DNA of 64,000 nt from CAVTYH01 sp963773875 (GCA_963773875.1 CAVZCV010000009.1:194823-258822); one strand, 5' to 3'; shown: positions 17,373-27,723, counted from the stretch's first letter. Translations and numbers: made by a program. Notes: generated from the sequence alone by a model not told the origin.

Positions 17373-19210
17373 GTGTCTACTGGGTCGTCGTACGACACAA
17401 AAGAGCGAGTCCGGCAAGCAATCGACATTGTCGAACTTGTCGGCAGCTATCTGCAACTTCGCCGCGAAGGCCGCAACTTCAAAGCGATTTGCCCGTGGCA
17501 CGACGATTCTCGCCCCAGCTTGCACGTCAATCCGGAACGCCAGTCGTTTAAATGTTGGGTTTGCGACATCGGCGGCGACATCTTCAGTTTCACCATGAAG
17601 ATGGAAAACGTCGAGTTTCCTGAAGCGCTCGCAATGCTGGCCGAAAGAGCTGGCATCGAAGTCAAGCCAATTCGCGCAGCCGCCGGTGCGTCACCCGAAG
17701 CCGATCAGAAGAAATTGCTCTATCAGGCGATGGCCTGGGCGGAAGAACGATTTCACGAGTGCCTGATCACCGCGCCCGAAGCCGAGCCGCGCGAAAGTAT
17801 CTCGCCGAGCGGCAGATTTCGGCAGACAGTATTCAGACGTTATCGCCTGGGCTTTTCTCCCGATCGTTGGGATTGGCTGCTGAAGCAGGCGCTGGCGACA
17901 AACATATCTCCAAAGGCTCTGGAGGCGGTGGGGCTCGTCGTTCGCAAACAGGATGGCCCAGGGCACTACGATCGATTTCGCGGCCGCGTGCTGTTTCCGA
18001 TCCGCGATGTGCAAAGCCGGCCGGTCGCACTCGGCGGGAGAATTTTGCCGCAGTTGGCGGCTGAGAATCCAGCGAAATATATCAACTCGCCAGAGACACC
18101 GCTTTTTTCCAAAAGCAGCATGCTGTATGGATTGGATTCGGCTCGCGACACAATTGGACAAACGCGGGTTGCGGTCGTCATGGAAGGTTACACCGATACG
18201 ATAGTAGCGCGGCAATTCGGCTTCGATAACACAGTGGCCGTTTTGGGAACCGCACTCGGAGATCGGCATATCCGACTTCTTCGCCGATTCGCCGATTCCA
18301 TCACGTTGGTTCTTGACGGCGACGAAGCCGGACAACGGCGCGCTAACGAAATTCTTGGATTGTTTATCGCCGAACAAGTTGATTTGCGAATCGTCACGCT
18401 CCCGGAAAATTTGGACCCGGCTGATTTCTTGCTCCAGCGAGGCGCCGAAGAATTCCATGGTTTCCTCAATGGTGCGGTCGATGCCCTCGAACACAAATTG
18501 CGAATGATGCGCAGCAAGTTGGGCACGACGCCGACGACGCATCTTGTCAATGTCGCGATCGAAGAGATGCTGATTACTATGGCCCGTGCCCCCCGCTTGC
18601 AATCTGGCACTTCCGCTCAATCTCGCCTGCGCGAGCATCAAATGCTGGCTCAGCTATCGCGCCAATTCAATGTAGCGGAGGAGGAACTTCGTCTCCGTTT
18701 GGGCGATCTGCGTCGCCGTTCGACCGCGCGAAACCAGTTGGCCGCTGCAGATGAGTCGCCGCTTGAGCCAGTTTCGGCTTGGGAGCGCGAACTCCTCGAA
18801 ATCATTTTGCTGGAGCCCGAAGCGGTACCTGCGGCTGCGAAGTGATCGCCCCCGAGCAGTTCCAATCGAGCGTCGCCCGGCGTGTATTCTGCCGCTGCTG
18901 CGAGCTGAGCAGCGCGGGCACGACTCCAGATTTCAGTCAACTGCTGTTGGAGTTCGACGACATCGCCGTAAAGAGCCTGCTCGTGGATCTTGACGAGCAA
19001 GGCCGCGCGAAAACGGCCGCTGATCCGTCGGCACGGTTGCGCGATTTGCTGGACGTAATTCGCCGCCAGCGATTTGGGAAATCGCTGGACGCGCAGGCTC
19101 AAGCATTGCGCGAATGCCAAATGCAAGCCGATGACGAGCTGGCTGTATTGAATCAATTGATCGAACAAGAGAGAGCAAGGCAAGGAATTTCTTCGCCCAT
19201 GGAAGGGTGA
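17373..19210 (+). CDS. dnaG: DNA primase DnaG, with three apparent frame changes
   Basis: DnaG makes RNA primers at the replication fork. GTG 17373 is chosen because AAGGAG (17361-17366) lies six bases upstream. The CHC2 zinc site is Cys40, His43, Cys61, Cys64. The TOPRIM core has VVMEGYTDT and LDGDEAGQRR. Between about 17785 and 17846 the main frame is nonsense-like, while the next frame reads ARKYLAERQISADSIQ, the expected family text, so two compensating shifts occur there. At about 18835 the frame ends (VPAAAK) and the helicase-binding C-terminal part continues in another frame as APEQFQSSVARRVF to 19210. Because DnaG is essential, sequence error is the likely cause. Confidence 0.88.
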
Positions 19211-19309
19211 GAACTTTGCCACGGTTCGCGGCGACTCCCGCAATTGGTCGTCCGCCTGCCGAGTAGTGTGGTTCGAGCGCGCCATGGATTCGGCGCGAAG
19301 GAGGACCCT

Positions 19310-20953
19310 GTGGACCATTCCGATAAGGATTTGAAGGAACTCGTCGCTAAAGGAAAAACGCAAGGTTATCTGACTTACGACGATGTCAACGCGTACCTAC
19401 CCGATGAAGCGGTCAATCCAGAGAAGCTCGACAATCTGCTGATGGCGCTGGATGAGGCCGGCATCGAGCTCATGACCGATCCGCCTGCCAATAGCCCTGA
19501 AGCTGCTGACAATAAGAAGAACGGGCCCGAAGTTGAGGAAGTTCTGACCCTGCCGGCCGAGGACTTGCCCAAACTCAGCGACGACCCAGTTCGTATGTAT
19601 CTGAGCCAGATGGCGGTGATTCCTCTCTTGACCCGAGAGCAAGAGATTTCGCTGGCGAAGAAAATCGAAGTAACCCGCAAGCGATTTCGCCGTAGTGTGC
19701 TGGGCTGCAACTTTGCGATGCAAGCCACAATCGACACGTTGAACAAAGTTCATCAGGGCGTACTCCCGTTCGACCGGACCATTAAAGTCTCACTGACCGA
19801 GCGGTTGACGAAGGATCAAATCCTCGCTCGCATGCCTCACAATTTGAAAACTCTGCGACATTTGCTTGACCAGAACAAAGACGATTTTCGCCGATTGATC
19901 CGGCACAGCACGCCGCGCACCGAATGGTGTGAAGCCCGCCGCCGATTCTGTCGCCGCCGTCGGAAGGCATTGCAATTGGTCGAAGAATTGAGTTTGCGCA
20001 CTCGTCGTGTTCAGCCACTTGTGCGACAGCTGCGTGAATTCTCGCAGCGGATGGATTTGCTTCGCCGACGGATCAAGTCGCTGGAATCGGCTGAAGAGAA
20101 TGCCGAAGCTCGCAGGCAATATCGACGTGAACTTCGCGAGCTCATGGTGCTTACGCTTGAGAGCCCGCGTAGTTTGCGAAATCGCTTGGAAATTGTCGTT
20201 CGCCAGTTCTCCGATTACGAACTGGTAAAGCGGCAACTGTCCAGCGGCAATTTGCGGCTCGTGGTGAGCATCGCCAAAAAATATCGCAACCGCGGGCTCA
20301 GCTTCTTGGATTTGATTCAGGAAGGCAACACGGGCCTGATGCGGGCTGTCGACAAGTACGAGTACCGTCGCGGCTTCAAATTCAGCACGTATGCCACGTG
20401 GTGGATTCGCCAGGCCATTACGCGCGCAATTGCTGATCAGGCCCGCACGATTCGCATACCAGTGCACATGATCGATGTGCTTTCGAAGCTTCGAAACGTG
20501 GCGAAGCGGCTCCAACAGCAACTGGGCCGCGAGCCGACGAGCGAAGAAATTTCTGCCGGCTGCGATGTCAGCCTCGAAGAAACTCGCCGCGTGTTGAACA
20601 TTGGTCGCCATCCGGTCAGTCTCGATCGGCCTGTGGGGGAAAGCGAAGACAGCAGCTTCGGCGAATTTATCGAAGATGCCGGCAGCGAAAGCCCTGTGCA
20701 CACGGCCAGCAACGGCTTACTGCGGCAGAAGATCGAATCGCTGCTCAAAACGTTGACTTACCGCGAGCGTGAAATTATTCGCTTGCGTTATGGGCTCGGC
20801 GATGGTTACACCTACACGCTGGAAGAAGTCGGTCGCATTTTCAAAGTTACCCGCGAGCGCGTTCGGCAAATCGAAGCCAAGGCCGTTAAAAAACTGCAAC
20901 ACCCGGTGAGAAGCAAACATCTGGAAGGCTTCCTCACAGGGGTCGCGAGTTGA
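19310..20953 (+). CDS. rpoD: Primary RNA polymerase sigma factor RpoD (sigma-70/SigA)
   Basis: The 547-residue sigma factor has region 1.1 (DLKELVAKGKTQGYLTYDDV), region 1.2 (DPVRMYLSQMAVIPLLTREQ), regions 2.1-2.4 (GNLRLVVSIAKKYRNRGLSF, YATWWIRQAITRAIADQART), region 3 and region 4.2 (TLEEVGRIFKVTRERVRQIE). The frame is open from 19244, but GTG 19310 is the likely start, with GAAGGAGGA just upstream and region 1.1 following directly. It lies about 100 bases after dnaG, the usual macromolecular synthesis operon order, and is closed by a terminator. Confidence 0.94.
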   Translation: MDHSDKDLKELVAKGKTQGYLTYDDVNAYLPDEAVNPEKLDNLLMALDEAGIELMTDPPANSPEAADNKKNGPEVEEVLTLPAEDLPKLSDDPVRMYLSQMAVIPLLTREQEISLAKKIEVTRKRFRRSVLGCNFAMQATIDTLNKVHQGVLPFDRTIKVSLTERLTKDQILARMPHNLKTLRHLLDQNKDDFRRLIRHSTPRTEWCEARRRFCRRRRKALQLVEELSLRTRRVQPLVRQLREFSQRMDLLRRRIKSLESAEENAEARRQYRRELRELMVLTLESPRSLRNRLEIVVRQFSDYELVKRQLSSGNLRLVVSIAKKYRNRGLSFLDLIQEGNTGLMRAVDKYEYRRGFKFSTYATWWIRQAITRAIADQARTIRIPVHMIDVLSKLRNVAKRLQQQLGREPTSEEISAGCDVSLEETRRVLNIGRHPVSLDRPVGESEDSSFGEFIEDAGSESPVHTASNGLLRQKIESLLKTLTYREREIIRLRYGLGDGYTYTLEEVGRIFKVTRERVRQIEAKAVKKLQHPVRSKHLEGFLTGVAS

Positions 20954-20979
20954 AAACGCGTTGAAAAGCGCATCCAATT

Positions 20980-21008
20980 CCGCCGCCACTTGCGCCGGCG
21001 GTTTTTTT
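20980..21008 (+). terminator. Intrinsic terminator after rpoD
   Basis: Stem CCGCCG (20980-20985) pairs with CGGCGG (20996-21001) around a 10-base loop and is followed by seven T (21002-21008). It lies 27 bases after the rpoD stop. Confidence 0.85.
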
Positions 21009-21148
21009 ATGCGCATAATCTGGTAGACTGAACTGAGAACCTCGTTGATTGTTTTGTTATTCGGCAATGCATTTACCGACGAATTGATCGGCAGGTCTGA
21101 ACGACTTGCAGGCAAGCAAAGCCGCACCATCGATGGGAGCAAACTGGC

Positions 21149-21861
21149 ATGGCCGTTAACGCTGCAGCCCTGCGTGAGCTGCACCGCATTCATCAGCAGT
21201 TGGCCGATTTGAACGAGCGCTTGGAACGCGGGCCGAAACAGGTGCGCAGCGTACCGCAGGAGTTGCCCAGGCTGAAGAGCAACTGTCCAAGATCCAAGCC
21301 GATATCAAGGTCGCGCGCGTGGCACTTGACCAAAAGCAGCTGCAGTTGAAGACCGGCGAATCGAAAATTATTGACCTTAAGGTCAAGCTTAATCAGTCGA
21401 ACACGAATCGCGAGTATCAGGCCTTTCGCGACCAGATCGCGGCCGATGAAATGGCGAACAGCGTGCTGGCCGACGAAATTCTGGAGGCGATGGAGAAAGT
21501 CGACATCATGAAGGCGTCCGTGCCAGAGCACGAAGGCCGCGTTGCGAAAGCCAAGCATGAATTGTCGACCGCTCAACAAAAAGTTCGTTCCGAAGAAGAA
21601 TCGATCCGCGGAGATATTGCGCGTCTTGAAGGCGAACTGCTCAAGGCTGAAACAGAACTTCCGGCCGACTTCCGCGAAGTGTACCAACGCGTAATCAAAG
21701 CGAAGGGGCAGGACGCCATGGCTGTGGTGGAAGGCGGCAGCTGCGGTGGCTGCTATCAGCAGCTCACTACTAACATGCTCAACGAAATTAACATGGGCCG
21801 CGTCGTGTTGTGTAAATCGTGCGGTCGGGTTTTGTACCTGCCGGAGAACACGCAGCCTTAG
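21149..21861 (+). CDS. Coiled-coil protein with C-terminal C4 zinc ribbon, frameshifted
   Basis: The first frame starts MAVNAAALRELHRIHQQLAD and is lost near 21240. The homology resumes in the next frame as AQAEEQLSKIQADIKVARVA and runs to 21861. The long coiled coil contains NQSNTNREYQAFRDQI and ends in a four-cysteine ribbon, GGSCGGCYQQL with VLCKSCGRVLYL. This is the CdsZ/YbgI-neighbour type zinc-ribbon family. Members are proposed to act in translation or gene regulation, and their exact role is not settled. A single-base shift is needed to give one protein of about 237 residues. Confidence 0.8.
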
Positions 21862-21987
21862 ACGGCATTTGACGAACTTCTCGTTTATGCTCGTCCGGCA
21901 GCTTCGCGATTCAACATCAGCGTACTTAAGCGCCAGCAGAAATAACCGCCTTTACAACTGCCAATTGACTGCACAAAATATACCATC

Positions 21988-22017
21988 GGTCCTCCATGGG
22001 GAGGGCCGCATTTTTTT
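21988..22017 (+). terminator. Intrinsic terminator between zinc-ribbon gene and greA
   Basis: GGTCCTCC (21988-21995) pairs with GGAGGGCC (22000-22007) with one G-T wobble and a four-base loop; seven T follow at 22011-22017. It sits 24 bases before the greA start, so greA may depend on partial read-through or on an internal promoter that I cannot see. Confidence 0.65.
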
Positions 22018-22040
22018 GCGCCAGCAAGCGGAGCATCCTC

Positions 22041-22517
22041 ATGGATCTGGTTCCCGTCACCCGCAAGGGATATGAAAAGCTGAAGGCCGAACTCGACCAT
22101 TTGGAACAGGTCGAGATGCCGAAAATCACCCAGCGCATTGCCACGGCCCGCTCCGAGGGCGATTTGAGCGAAAACGCCGAATACCATGGCGCACGTGAAT
22201 CGCAAGGCATGCTCCAGGCGAAGATCAACGTGCTCCGAGATAAACTGGCGCGAGCATCGATTGTCGATACTTCCAAAGCTCCGCGCGACCAGGTAGCCTT
22301 TGGCGCCACGGTGATCGTCAAGGATCTCGATTTTGGCGATGAAGAAACATTCATCCTGGTCGGCGCTGGCGAAGAAGATTACGACGCTGGTCGCATTTTG
22401 GTAACGAGCCCGCTGGCCCAGGGCTTGCTGGGCGGCAAAGTCGGACAGAAGGTTGAGATTCCTGTTCCGGCCGGAACGATGAAGTTCCAGATTCGCGAGA
22501 TTCGATACGACGATTGA
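22041..22517 (+). CDS. greA: Transcription elongation factor GreA
   Basis: GreA enters the secondary channel of RNA polymerase and stimulates cleavage of backtracked RNA. The 158-residue protein has the N-terminal coiled coil with the signature ARSEGDLSENAEYHGARE, whose acidic residues sit at the tip, and the C-terminal FKBP-like domain ending MKFQIREIRYDD. ATG 22041 is preferred over the upstream 21996 because it gives the standard start MDLVPVTRKGYEKL. Confidence 0.93.
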   Translation: MDLVPVTRKGYEKLKAELDHLEQVEMPKITQRIATARSEGDLSENAEYHGARESQGMLQAKINVLRDKLARASIVDTSKAPRDQVAFGATVIVKDLDFGDEETFILVGAGEEDYDAGRILVTSPLAQGLLGGKVGQKVEIPVPAGTMKFQIREIRYDD

Positions 22518-22538
22518 TTGCATTGTGCCGGCTCGCCT

Positions 22539-23255
22539 TCATTCAATGCCGTCAAATAACGCGGAGCCGATGCGTACGATTGTTGCCCCTTCTTCGATCG
22601 CGGCTTCAAAATCGCCGCTCATTCCCATCGAAAGTTCATAGGGCTTGATGTTGCCGTTCGCTATTTTACTCAGTCGATCGCGCAATTCACGAAGCGCTGC
22701 AAATTCGCGCCGAGCTTGGTCGATATCGCCTTCGCGGCTAGCCATGCACATTAGCCCGCGAACTTCGACCGATCGCATCTCCGTGATCGTTTCCAAATCG
22801 CGTTCAATTTCCGCGGCGGAAAACCCGTGCTTTGTTGACTCTCCGGAAATATTGATTTCCAACAAAACCGGCGCAGCATGGTTCGTTTTCGCCACCGCTG
22901 CACTTACCGCTTGCAACAGTCGCACGCTATCGCCCGAATGAATCAGCGAAACCAGTGGCAAAGTTCGTTCGATTTTGTTTCGTTGCAAATGGCCAATTAG
23001 ATGCCATCGAATGGCCTTGTTCATCGCGGCTTCAGATTTCAGTGCATCTGCCTTTGCCCATAGCTCCTGAGGTCGGCTTTCGCCCAATTCGTGACATCCA
23101 GCGGCGATCAATGCAAGAGCGATCTCGGCGTCAACGTACTTCGTCACCGCAACCATCCGAATTTCGCCGGCCGACCTGCCGCTGCGTTTCGCGGCACTCG
23201 CAATCCGTTCGCGAATTGCAGTCAGGTTCTCGGTTAGTCGCTTAAAATCGACCAT
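22539..23255 (-). CDS. yggS: Pyridoxal phosphate homeostasis protein (YggS/PLPBP family)
   Basis: The 238-residue protein is a single-domain PLP-binding TIM barrel that buffers free PLP and has no known enzyme activity. Lys39 in MVAVTKYVD binds PLP. IRWHLIGHLQRNK and LSMGMSGDFEAAIEEGATIVRIG are the family signatures, the latter forming the phosphate-binding end. It converges with greA and ends 21 bases from it. Confidence 0.93.
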   Translation of the reverse strand: MVDFKRLTENLTAIRERIASAAKRSGRSAGEIRMVAVTKYVDAEIALALIAAGCHELGESRPQELWAKADALKSEAAMNKAIRWHLIGHLQRNKIERTLPLVSLIHSGDSVRLLQAVSAAVAKTNHAAPVLLEINISGESTKHGFSAAEIERDLETITEMRSVEVRGLMCMASREGDIDQARREFAALRELRDRLSKIANGNIKPYELSMGMSGDFEAAIEEGATIVRIGSALFDGIE

Positions 23256-23289
23256 GGGGAGTGATCGGTCTTGTCAATGCGGTTCATGG

Positions 23290-23319
23290 ATGACGAAGAT
23301 AGGTACCGCGGCGTATAAT
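23290..23319 (+). promoter_or_regulatory. Possible sigma-70 promoter of the YdjY-like gene
   Basis: TATAAT at 23314-23319 is perfect. The best -35 is ATGACG at 23290-23295, 18 bases away. The gene start is 50 bases downstream. The -35 is weak, so this is only a likely site. Confidence 0.45.
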
Positions 23320-23368
23320 TCCGGCGTCGAATTGCTGCCGACAACCGCCCTACATGAGGAGCCTTACG

Positions 23369-24166
23369 ATGGCCAGACATCGAAAATGGATTGGATTCGC
23401 TACATTTGCGATGCTGTTCTGGGCAGCAGTCGCGGCAAGCCGATTGAACGCACAACTTCCCGGCGAACCGGCCGACGACGCTGCCGACAAACCAGATGCC
23501 GTAGCTGTCGCTGCACCTGGCCCGCCACCGAAGAATCCCGCCGATCCGAAGGCCGAACTCAAACGGCTCAGCCCGAAATACGATGTGTGGATGGATCTGA
23601 AGAACAAACAGGTCGTCCTCGAAGGTCAAGTATGCTTGACGAAGGGTCTGCTGGAGTTGTTCGCTTGTCTCAAAGGCACCAAGGAGCACGAATCGGTCGT
23701 GTCGGTGAACACGAAGGCCTTCGTCGTTCATGCCGCGTTGCTCGCCGTTCGCGCGAATCCAGGCAGTCCAGTGAAGTTCGATCCGAAGTACACCGCCGCA
23801 ACCGGCCCGAAGGTTGAAATTCTTGTTTACTGGAACGATGCCGACGGCAAGCAGCACAAAGCCCGGGCTCAAGATTGGGTCCGCAACATCAAGAAAAAGG
23901 AAGCAATGGGGTACCCCTGGATCTTCGCCGGCAGCGGTTTCTACATCGATGAAGAAACCAAACACCAGTATTACTTGGCCGATGGTGGCGACTTCATTTG
24001 CGTTTCGAACTTCCCCGGCGCAATGCTGGATTTGCCAATCGAAAGCACGTCGGACAACGAAGACTTGATGTTCGAAGCCTTCACCGAAAACATCCCGCCG
24101 CACGGGACGAAGGTCATCCTGGTGTTGACGCCGGAAATCGAGAAAAAAGTGTCGAATAAAAAATGA
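23369..24166 (+). CDS. Secreted YdjY-domain-like protein
   Basis: The 265-residue product has a signal peptide (ATFAMLFWAAVAASRLNA) and an Ala/Pro-rich linker. It then has the YdjY-like core: LVLEGQVCLTKGLLELFACL in the family pattern, VNTKAFVVHAALLAV, and the Trp/Asp-containing VEILVYWNDADGKQHKARAQ. YdjY domains occur in many planctomycetes and have no proven function. ATG 23369 is favoured over 23354 because GAGGAG lies upstream at the right distance. Confidence 0.75.
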   Translation: MARHRKWIGFATFAMLFWAAVAASRLNAQLPGEPADDAADKPDAVAVAAPGPPPKNPADPKAELKRLSPKYDVWMDLKNKQVVLEGQVCLTKGLLELFACLKGTKEHESVVSVNTKAFVVHAALLAVRANPGSPVKFDPKYTAATGPKVEILVYWNDADGKQHKARAQDWVRNIKKKEAMGYPWIFAGSGFYIDEETKHQYYLADGGDFICVSNFPGAMLDLPIESTSDNEDLMFEAFTENIPPHGTKVILVLTPEIEKKVSNKK

Positions 24167-24196
24167 ATCGCTGAGACATGGAAAAAAAGAGATATC

Positions 24197-24433
24197 ATGA
24201 CCGCCGAAGATTTGATCGAACTTCTCGAAGAGCGCCCGTTCGTCCCACAGCGATTGCGACTTGATGATGGGAGTTCGCACGAAAACCGTCATCCAGAAAT
24301 GGCGATCGCGTCGCCCACTCTGATTTTTCTCGGATTGCCACGAAAAAAAGGATCGAAAATGGTCGAACGCGTGACGTACTGCTCCATTCCCTACATTGTG
24401 GAAGTTGAACCGATCGGATTGGCGAAGAAGTAA
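24197..24433 (+). CDS. Conserved small hypothetical protein (78 aa)
   Basis: The protein starts MTAEDLIELLEERPFVPQRL and contains LDDGSSHENRHPEMAI and VERVTYCSIPYIVEVEPI. I recognise this pattern from short planctomycete proteins that have no assigned function. The beta-rich pattern with a conserved HPEMA segment suggests one small compact domain. It follows the YdjY-like gene by 30 bases and may be co-transcribed. Confidence 0.6.
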   Translation: MTAEDLIELLEERPFVPQRLRLDDGSSHENRHPEMAIASPTLIFLGLPRKKGSKMVERVTYCSIPYIVEVEPIGLAKK

Positions 24434-24438
24434 ACGCA

Positions 24439-25281
24439 TCATTTGAACCCTCCCCCAATCCGACAGTGATCCAGCATTTCGGCGGCGGTCATCACGTAGC
24501 TCACATAAAACGGTCCGAATTCCGCGTACCGCGCGCTCGCTTCATCGAAGCGCATTTTGTAAACGATGTCTTTCAAGAACTGCGGATTCCGGGCCCAGAG
24601 CGTCACGCCCCATTCCCAATCGTCAAAGCCCGTCGATGAAGTAATCAACTGCGTCACTTTGCCGCCGAATGTCATGCCGGTGCGGCCATGCTCGGCCATC
24701 AAGCAGTTCCGTTCTTCCACGGGCAGCAGAAACCAATTCTCACCGACCTTGCGTTTTTTGTTCATCGGATAGAAACAAGTCGATGGCCACGGCGGCAAGT
24801 CGGGCATCAGCCGCTGGCGGCGCATCATCACTTCCCGATTTTCGTACGCTCTTAACTTCGCTTTATACGCGGGGCTATCCGGCTGTTCCCCTTCTTCGAA
24901 GAGCCGCTTGCCGTACTGTTCGACGGTCGGCACGTATTCGGAAACTTCGGTAATCGAAGTAAACGAATACGTTGGCACAATCGCCGCGCCCAGCGACCCT
25001 GAGAGCAATTGCTGATGGACCGCATCGATCTTGAGCGGATTCGGGTCGAGTATCATCAGCCCGAAGTCGGCCTTGTGGCCGCTGACGACGCTGGTCTGCA
25101 GCCGGGCTGGAGCATTTTGTCCGGCTGGATCGAGTGCAACATCCAGTTCCTTGCGGCCCGCGGCAATTTTGTCGGCGGCTAGTTGCGACAAAATCGCTCG
25201 ATCGAAGCGGTAATACAGATGGCTGCAGTGCCAGCCTACCAGTGGTTCCAGCGAAATCTCTTGGTTTGGTGCGTCAGTCAT
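24439..25281 (-). CDS. hemQ: Coproheme decarboxylase / chlorite-dismutase-like heme protein HemQ
   Basis: The 280-residue protein belongs to the chlorite dismutase family. Features are a first ferredoxin-like half (GWHCSHLYYRFDRAILSQL), a second half with WFLLPVEERNCLMAEHGRTG carrying the proximal His that ligates heme, and FDDWEWGVTLWARNPQFLKDIVY split across the dimer fold. Bacterial members of this length act as coproheme decarboxylase in the last step of heme synthesis. No other heme genes are nearby, so the role rests on sequence alone. Confidence 0.85.
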   Translation of the reverse strand: MTDAPNQEISLEPLVGWHCSHLYYRFDRAILSQLAADKIAAGRKELDVALDPAGQNAPARLQTSVVSGHKADFGLMILDPNPLKIDAVHQQLLSGSLGAAIVPTYSFTSITEVSEYVPTVEQYGKRLFEEGEQPDSPAYKAKLRAYENREVMMRRQRLMPDLPPWPSTCFYPMNKKRKVGENWFLLPVEERNCLMAEHGRTGMTFGGKVTQLITSSTGFDDWEWGVTLWARNPQFLKDIVYKMRFDEASARYAEFGPFYVSYVMTAAEMLDHCRIGGGFK

Positions 25282-25761
25282 GATTTTTTGATGCCTATTT
25301 TGCCGCTAACGATAAACGATGATCACACGATTTTTTCAACGCTAACTTCAGGCAAGCTTTGGATTTGGACCTTTGTCGCAATTTGGGCTGTGCATAGGTG
25401 CCCAGATTTTTTGCGACACAATTGACGGAATTATGTCGCAAATGCGCCGTTCACATCGCGTTCAATATAGCTGTGCTGCCGGGATGCACAATCCACGTGC
25501 TTTTAGCCTTGGGTTGATTTGTGTGTGATACATATGTACATGATATGGCACCAGGAGCCGAAAAGCAAGGCAGGGGAACACATTATCGCTGCCGCCCCAA
25601 GAGAGAGATGGAGGGAAAGAAGCCGCAGATCCAAAAAAGTGACGGCCACATTACCTGAAGGTCAATGCAGCCGACGAGCAACTCCACACGGAAAAATCAA
25701 CGCCGTCGGCGATTCTCCGGCGGCGATGCGAAATCCGTCAACGCGTAGGACAAAATAGGGC
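25282..25761. other. 480-base intergenic gap, nothing assigned
   Basis: The gap lies between the start of hemQ and the end of the coiled-coil gene. It contains several TGTCGCAA words in both orientations (for example near 25375 and 25410) and a short GC-rich palindromic stretch near 25703. The 79-codon frame at 25519-25758 has no family character. I see no RNA gene here. Confidence 0.5.
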
Positions 25762-27032
25762 TTACTCGTCGCCTCGCAAAACTTCGATCGGCCGGAAGTT
25801 AGCTTTGGCGTCTTCCAGTTCTTTGATCCGGGCCTGGGCCGCCTTGAGTTTTGCTTTCTCGCCGGGCAGTTCTTCGTCAATTCGTTTGATGCGTTGATCC
25901 AAATCCGCCCTCCGGACAATGCGCATCTTGAACATCTTCGCGCATCTTTTCGAGAAACTCCAGCTTCGCGTGGGCTTCACTGCGATCGATCGCCAGCCGC
26001 GTGAGCTCATTCTTAAGGGAATCAAGTTGATCGCTGTTCATTTGCGGTTGTTTCTTGGCTAAATGCGAAAGCATTTGGATTTTCGCATCCAGGACGTGCT
26101 CGTTAGCTTCATCAATTTCACCTTGCGCCACAGAACCCGGCGCTTTTTTATTGGCGTTGACGAGGAGATCGACGTGTTTTGCTCGCAGTGCCATCAGCTG
26201 CTTGAGCGTATCGACCATTTCATCGGACGCTGCCGCTTTTGATGACTCTTCGGCCCGCTGTTCAAGTGCCGTACGGGCTTCTGCAAGTTGATGCAGAATC
26301 TCCTGTTGTTTGGCATCCATCCCGACGAGCGATAACTTGAGCGTCAATTGCTGTCGCTGCAATTCGGCCACATGGTCGGCGACTTTTTCATAGGGCATTT
26401 CCTGATAGCTGCGAAGTTGCAAATTGCGACGTTCGTTTTCCCACCCCACGACATTTGAGTCAGCCTCTTGCAGACCTTTGCGCACCTCGGCCATGGCTGG
26501 CTCGAACTTATCGATAAAGAATTTCTCGCTGAGTTTTTTCACTTCCGGTGACACTTTTGCCAGATATCGATGGATGATGGTTGTGGATTCCTCCTTGGAT
26601 ACATGCGGATTGAATGCAAAAGATAGGTTTGCACCAGCGCCGGCTGCCTGCACAGAAAAGGAAACACGCTGCTGTTTGTCCGCATCGGGACGCGGGGCGT
26701 CCGCCCCCGCGACGACTTGCACTTGTTTTTCGTCGAGATGCAAGACCTCGGAGACAATCGGCGCCAACAATTCTTTGTGGTTCAACATGGGACCGACCTG
26801 CGAGGCGAAATCGCGCAAGAGGCGTGCCGCCAGGCTGAAAAGGATTTTTTTCCGTACGAACCAGAGCATTCAGTGGGCCAAGGAAATCGCCAAACGAAAC
26901 GAAATATTGACTAGGACTGGCCAATTGGCCGTATGCTGACGTCTCTTTTTTTCCGCCATTCTTATCTTGGGCCGCGACAACTGAAATCTGGCAAACCGCA
27001 AGCGCAAGCAGAATTGATGTTGTGATTCGCAT
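25762..27032 (-). CDS. Secreted coiled-coil protein, two frameshifts
   Basis: Three frames join into one protein of about 420 residues. The start has the signal peptide MRITTSILLALAVCQISVVA and continues to about FGDFLGPLNALVR. The middle frame runs from VRKKILFSLAARLLRDFASQ through EKVADHVAELQRQQLTLKLS to EFLEKMREDV. The end, in a third frame, reads LDQRIKRIDEELPGEKAKLK. The body is strongly heptad-like, rich in Lys, Glu, Gln and Leu. It is the last gene after an ECF sigma factor and its probable anti-sigma factor, so it may be a target of that pair. No enzyme motif is visible. Confidence 0.6.
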
Positions 27033-27059
27033 AGTATATCTCGCTGGTTTCTTGGTGAT

Positions 27060-27685
27060 TCAATTCATCTGGAGTCGAGTCAAGTTGTCCTGAGCGATCA
27101 TCGCCCAGCGCAGTATCGGGGAATTGTTCGACGACGTTGCGATATGCATTTTCTGCAGCACTGCGGTCGCCGAGAGTTTGCCAGAGGAAATCCGCCTGGC
27201 AAACGGCGCTGCCGGCGGCGCGATCGATGGCAACAATAACCGGATCCGGCGCGCTCGTGGCCACGATCAACCGATCTTGCTCGGCCTCAAGGGCTGCAAT
27301 CCGTTCTGCGCGCTCCCGCGCGGCGATCCATTTTTCCAGTGCATCGCCTTCGGCTTTGAGCGCCGCCGATTCCGTCGCCAGTTGGTTGGCGTTGGCAATG
27401 CTTGCATCAGCCCTAGGTACTACCAGGGGTCTTTCGGCGAGCAATTGATCCGTCGGCGAGTGACCTCCCGGTTGAATCGGGGCCTGCCGCGTTGAAATCA
27501 GTGCAGCGCCGATGGCAAAAATAACCACCGCCGAAAACGCTCCGATCCGAATTCGTCGCGTTCGGACGGCGCTCGATTTTTTGTCGCGCGTAAATGCGGT
27601 TCATCAAATCGGCCGGCACTTGAGGCGACTCGCCGGCAGTCTCTGCCGCTTGCAACAATTGAGTCAATTCGCTTTCCGAAATCAT
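27060..27685 (-). CDS. Probable anti-sigma factor with one membrane helix, frameshifted
   Basis: The first frame starts MISESELTQLLQAAETAGES with PADLMNRIYARQK, a short cytoplasmic anti-sigma-like domain. Near 27540 the frame is lost, and the next frame gives the membrane helix AVVIFAIGAALIS and an outer coiled domain ending AAENAYRNVVEQFPDTA, similar to a tetratricopeptide hairpin. The stop is uncertain. One frame stops at 27060; another would read on to 26962 and overlap the next gene by 71 bases. Its place directly after an ECF sigma gene (38 bases) supports an anti-sigma role; the zinc-binding HxxxCxxC motif is not present. Confidence 0.55.
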
Positions 27686-27723
27686 TGCCTATGCAGCCTT
27701 ATAAATATTTAACCGCGGTTCAT

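Noticed and set aside
21862..21980. Promoter TTGACT/ATACCAT before greA
   Set aside because: Spacing is far too short for sigma-70.
25519..25758. Frame of 79 codons in the intergenic gap after hemQ
   Set aside because: Arg/Ser-rich composition with no ribosome site or family pattern.
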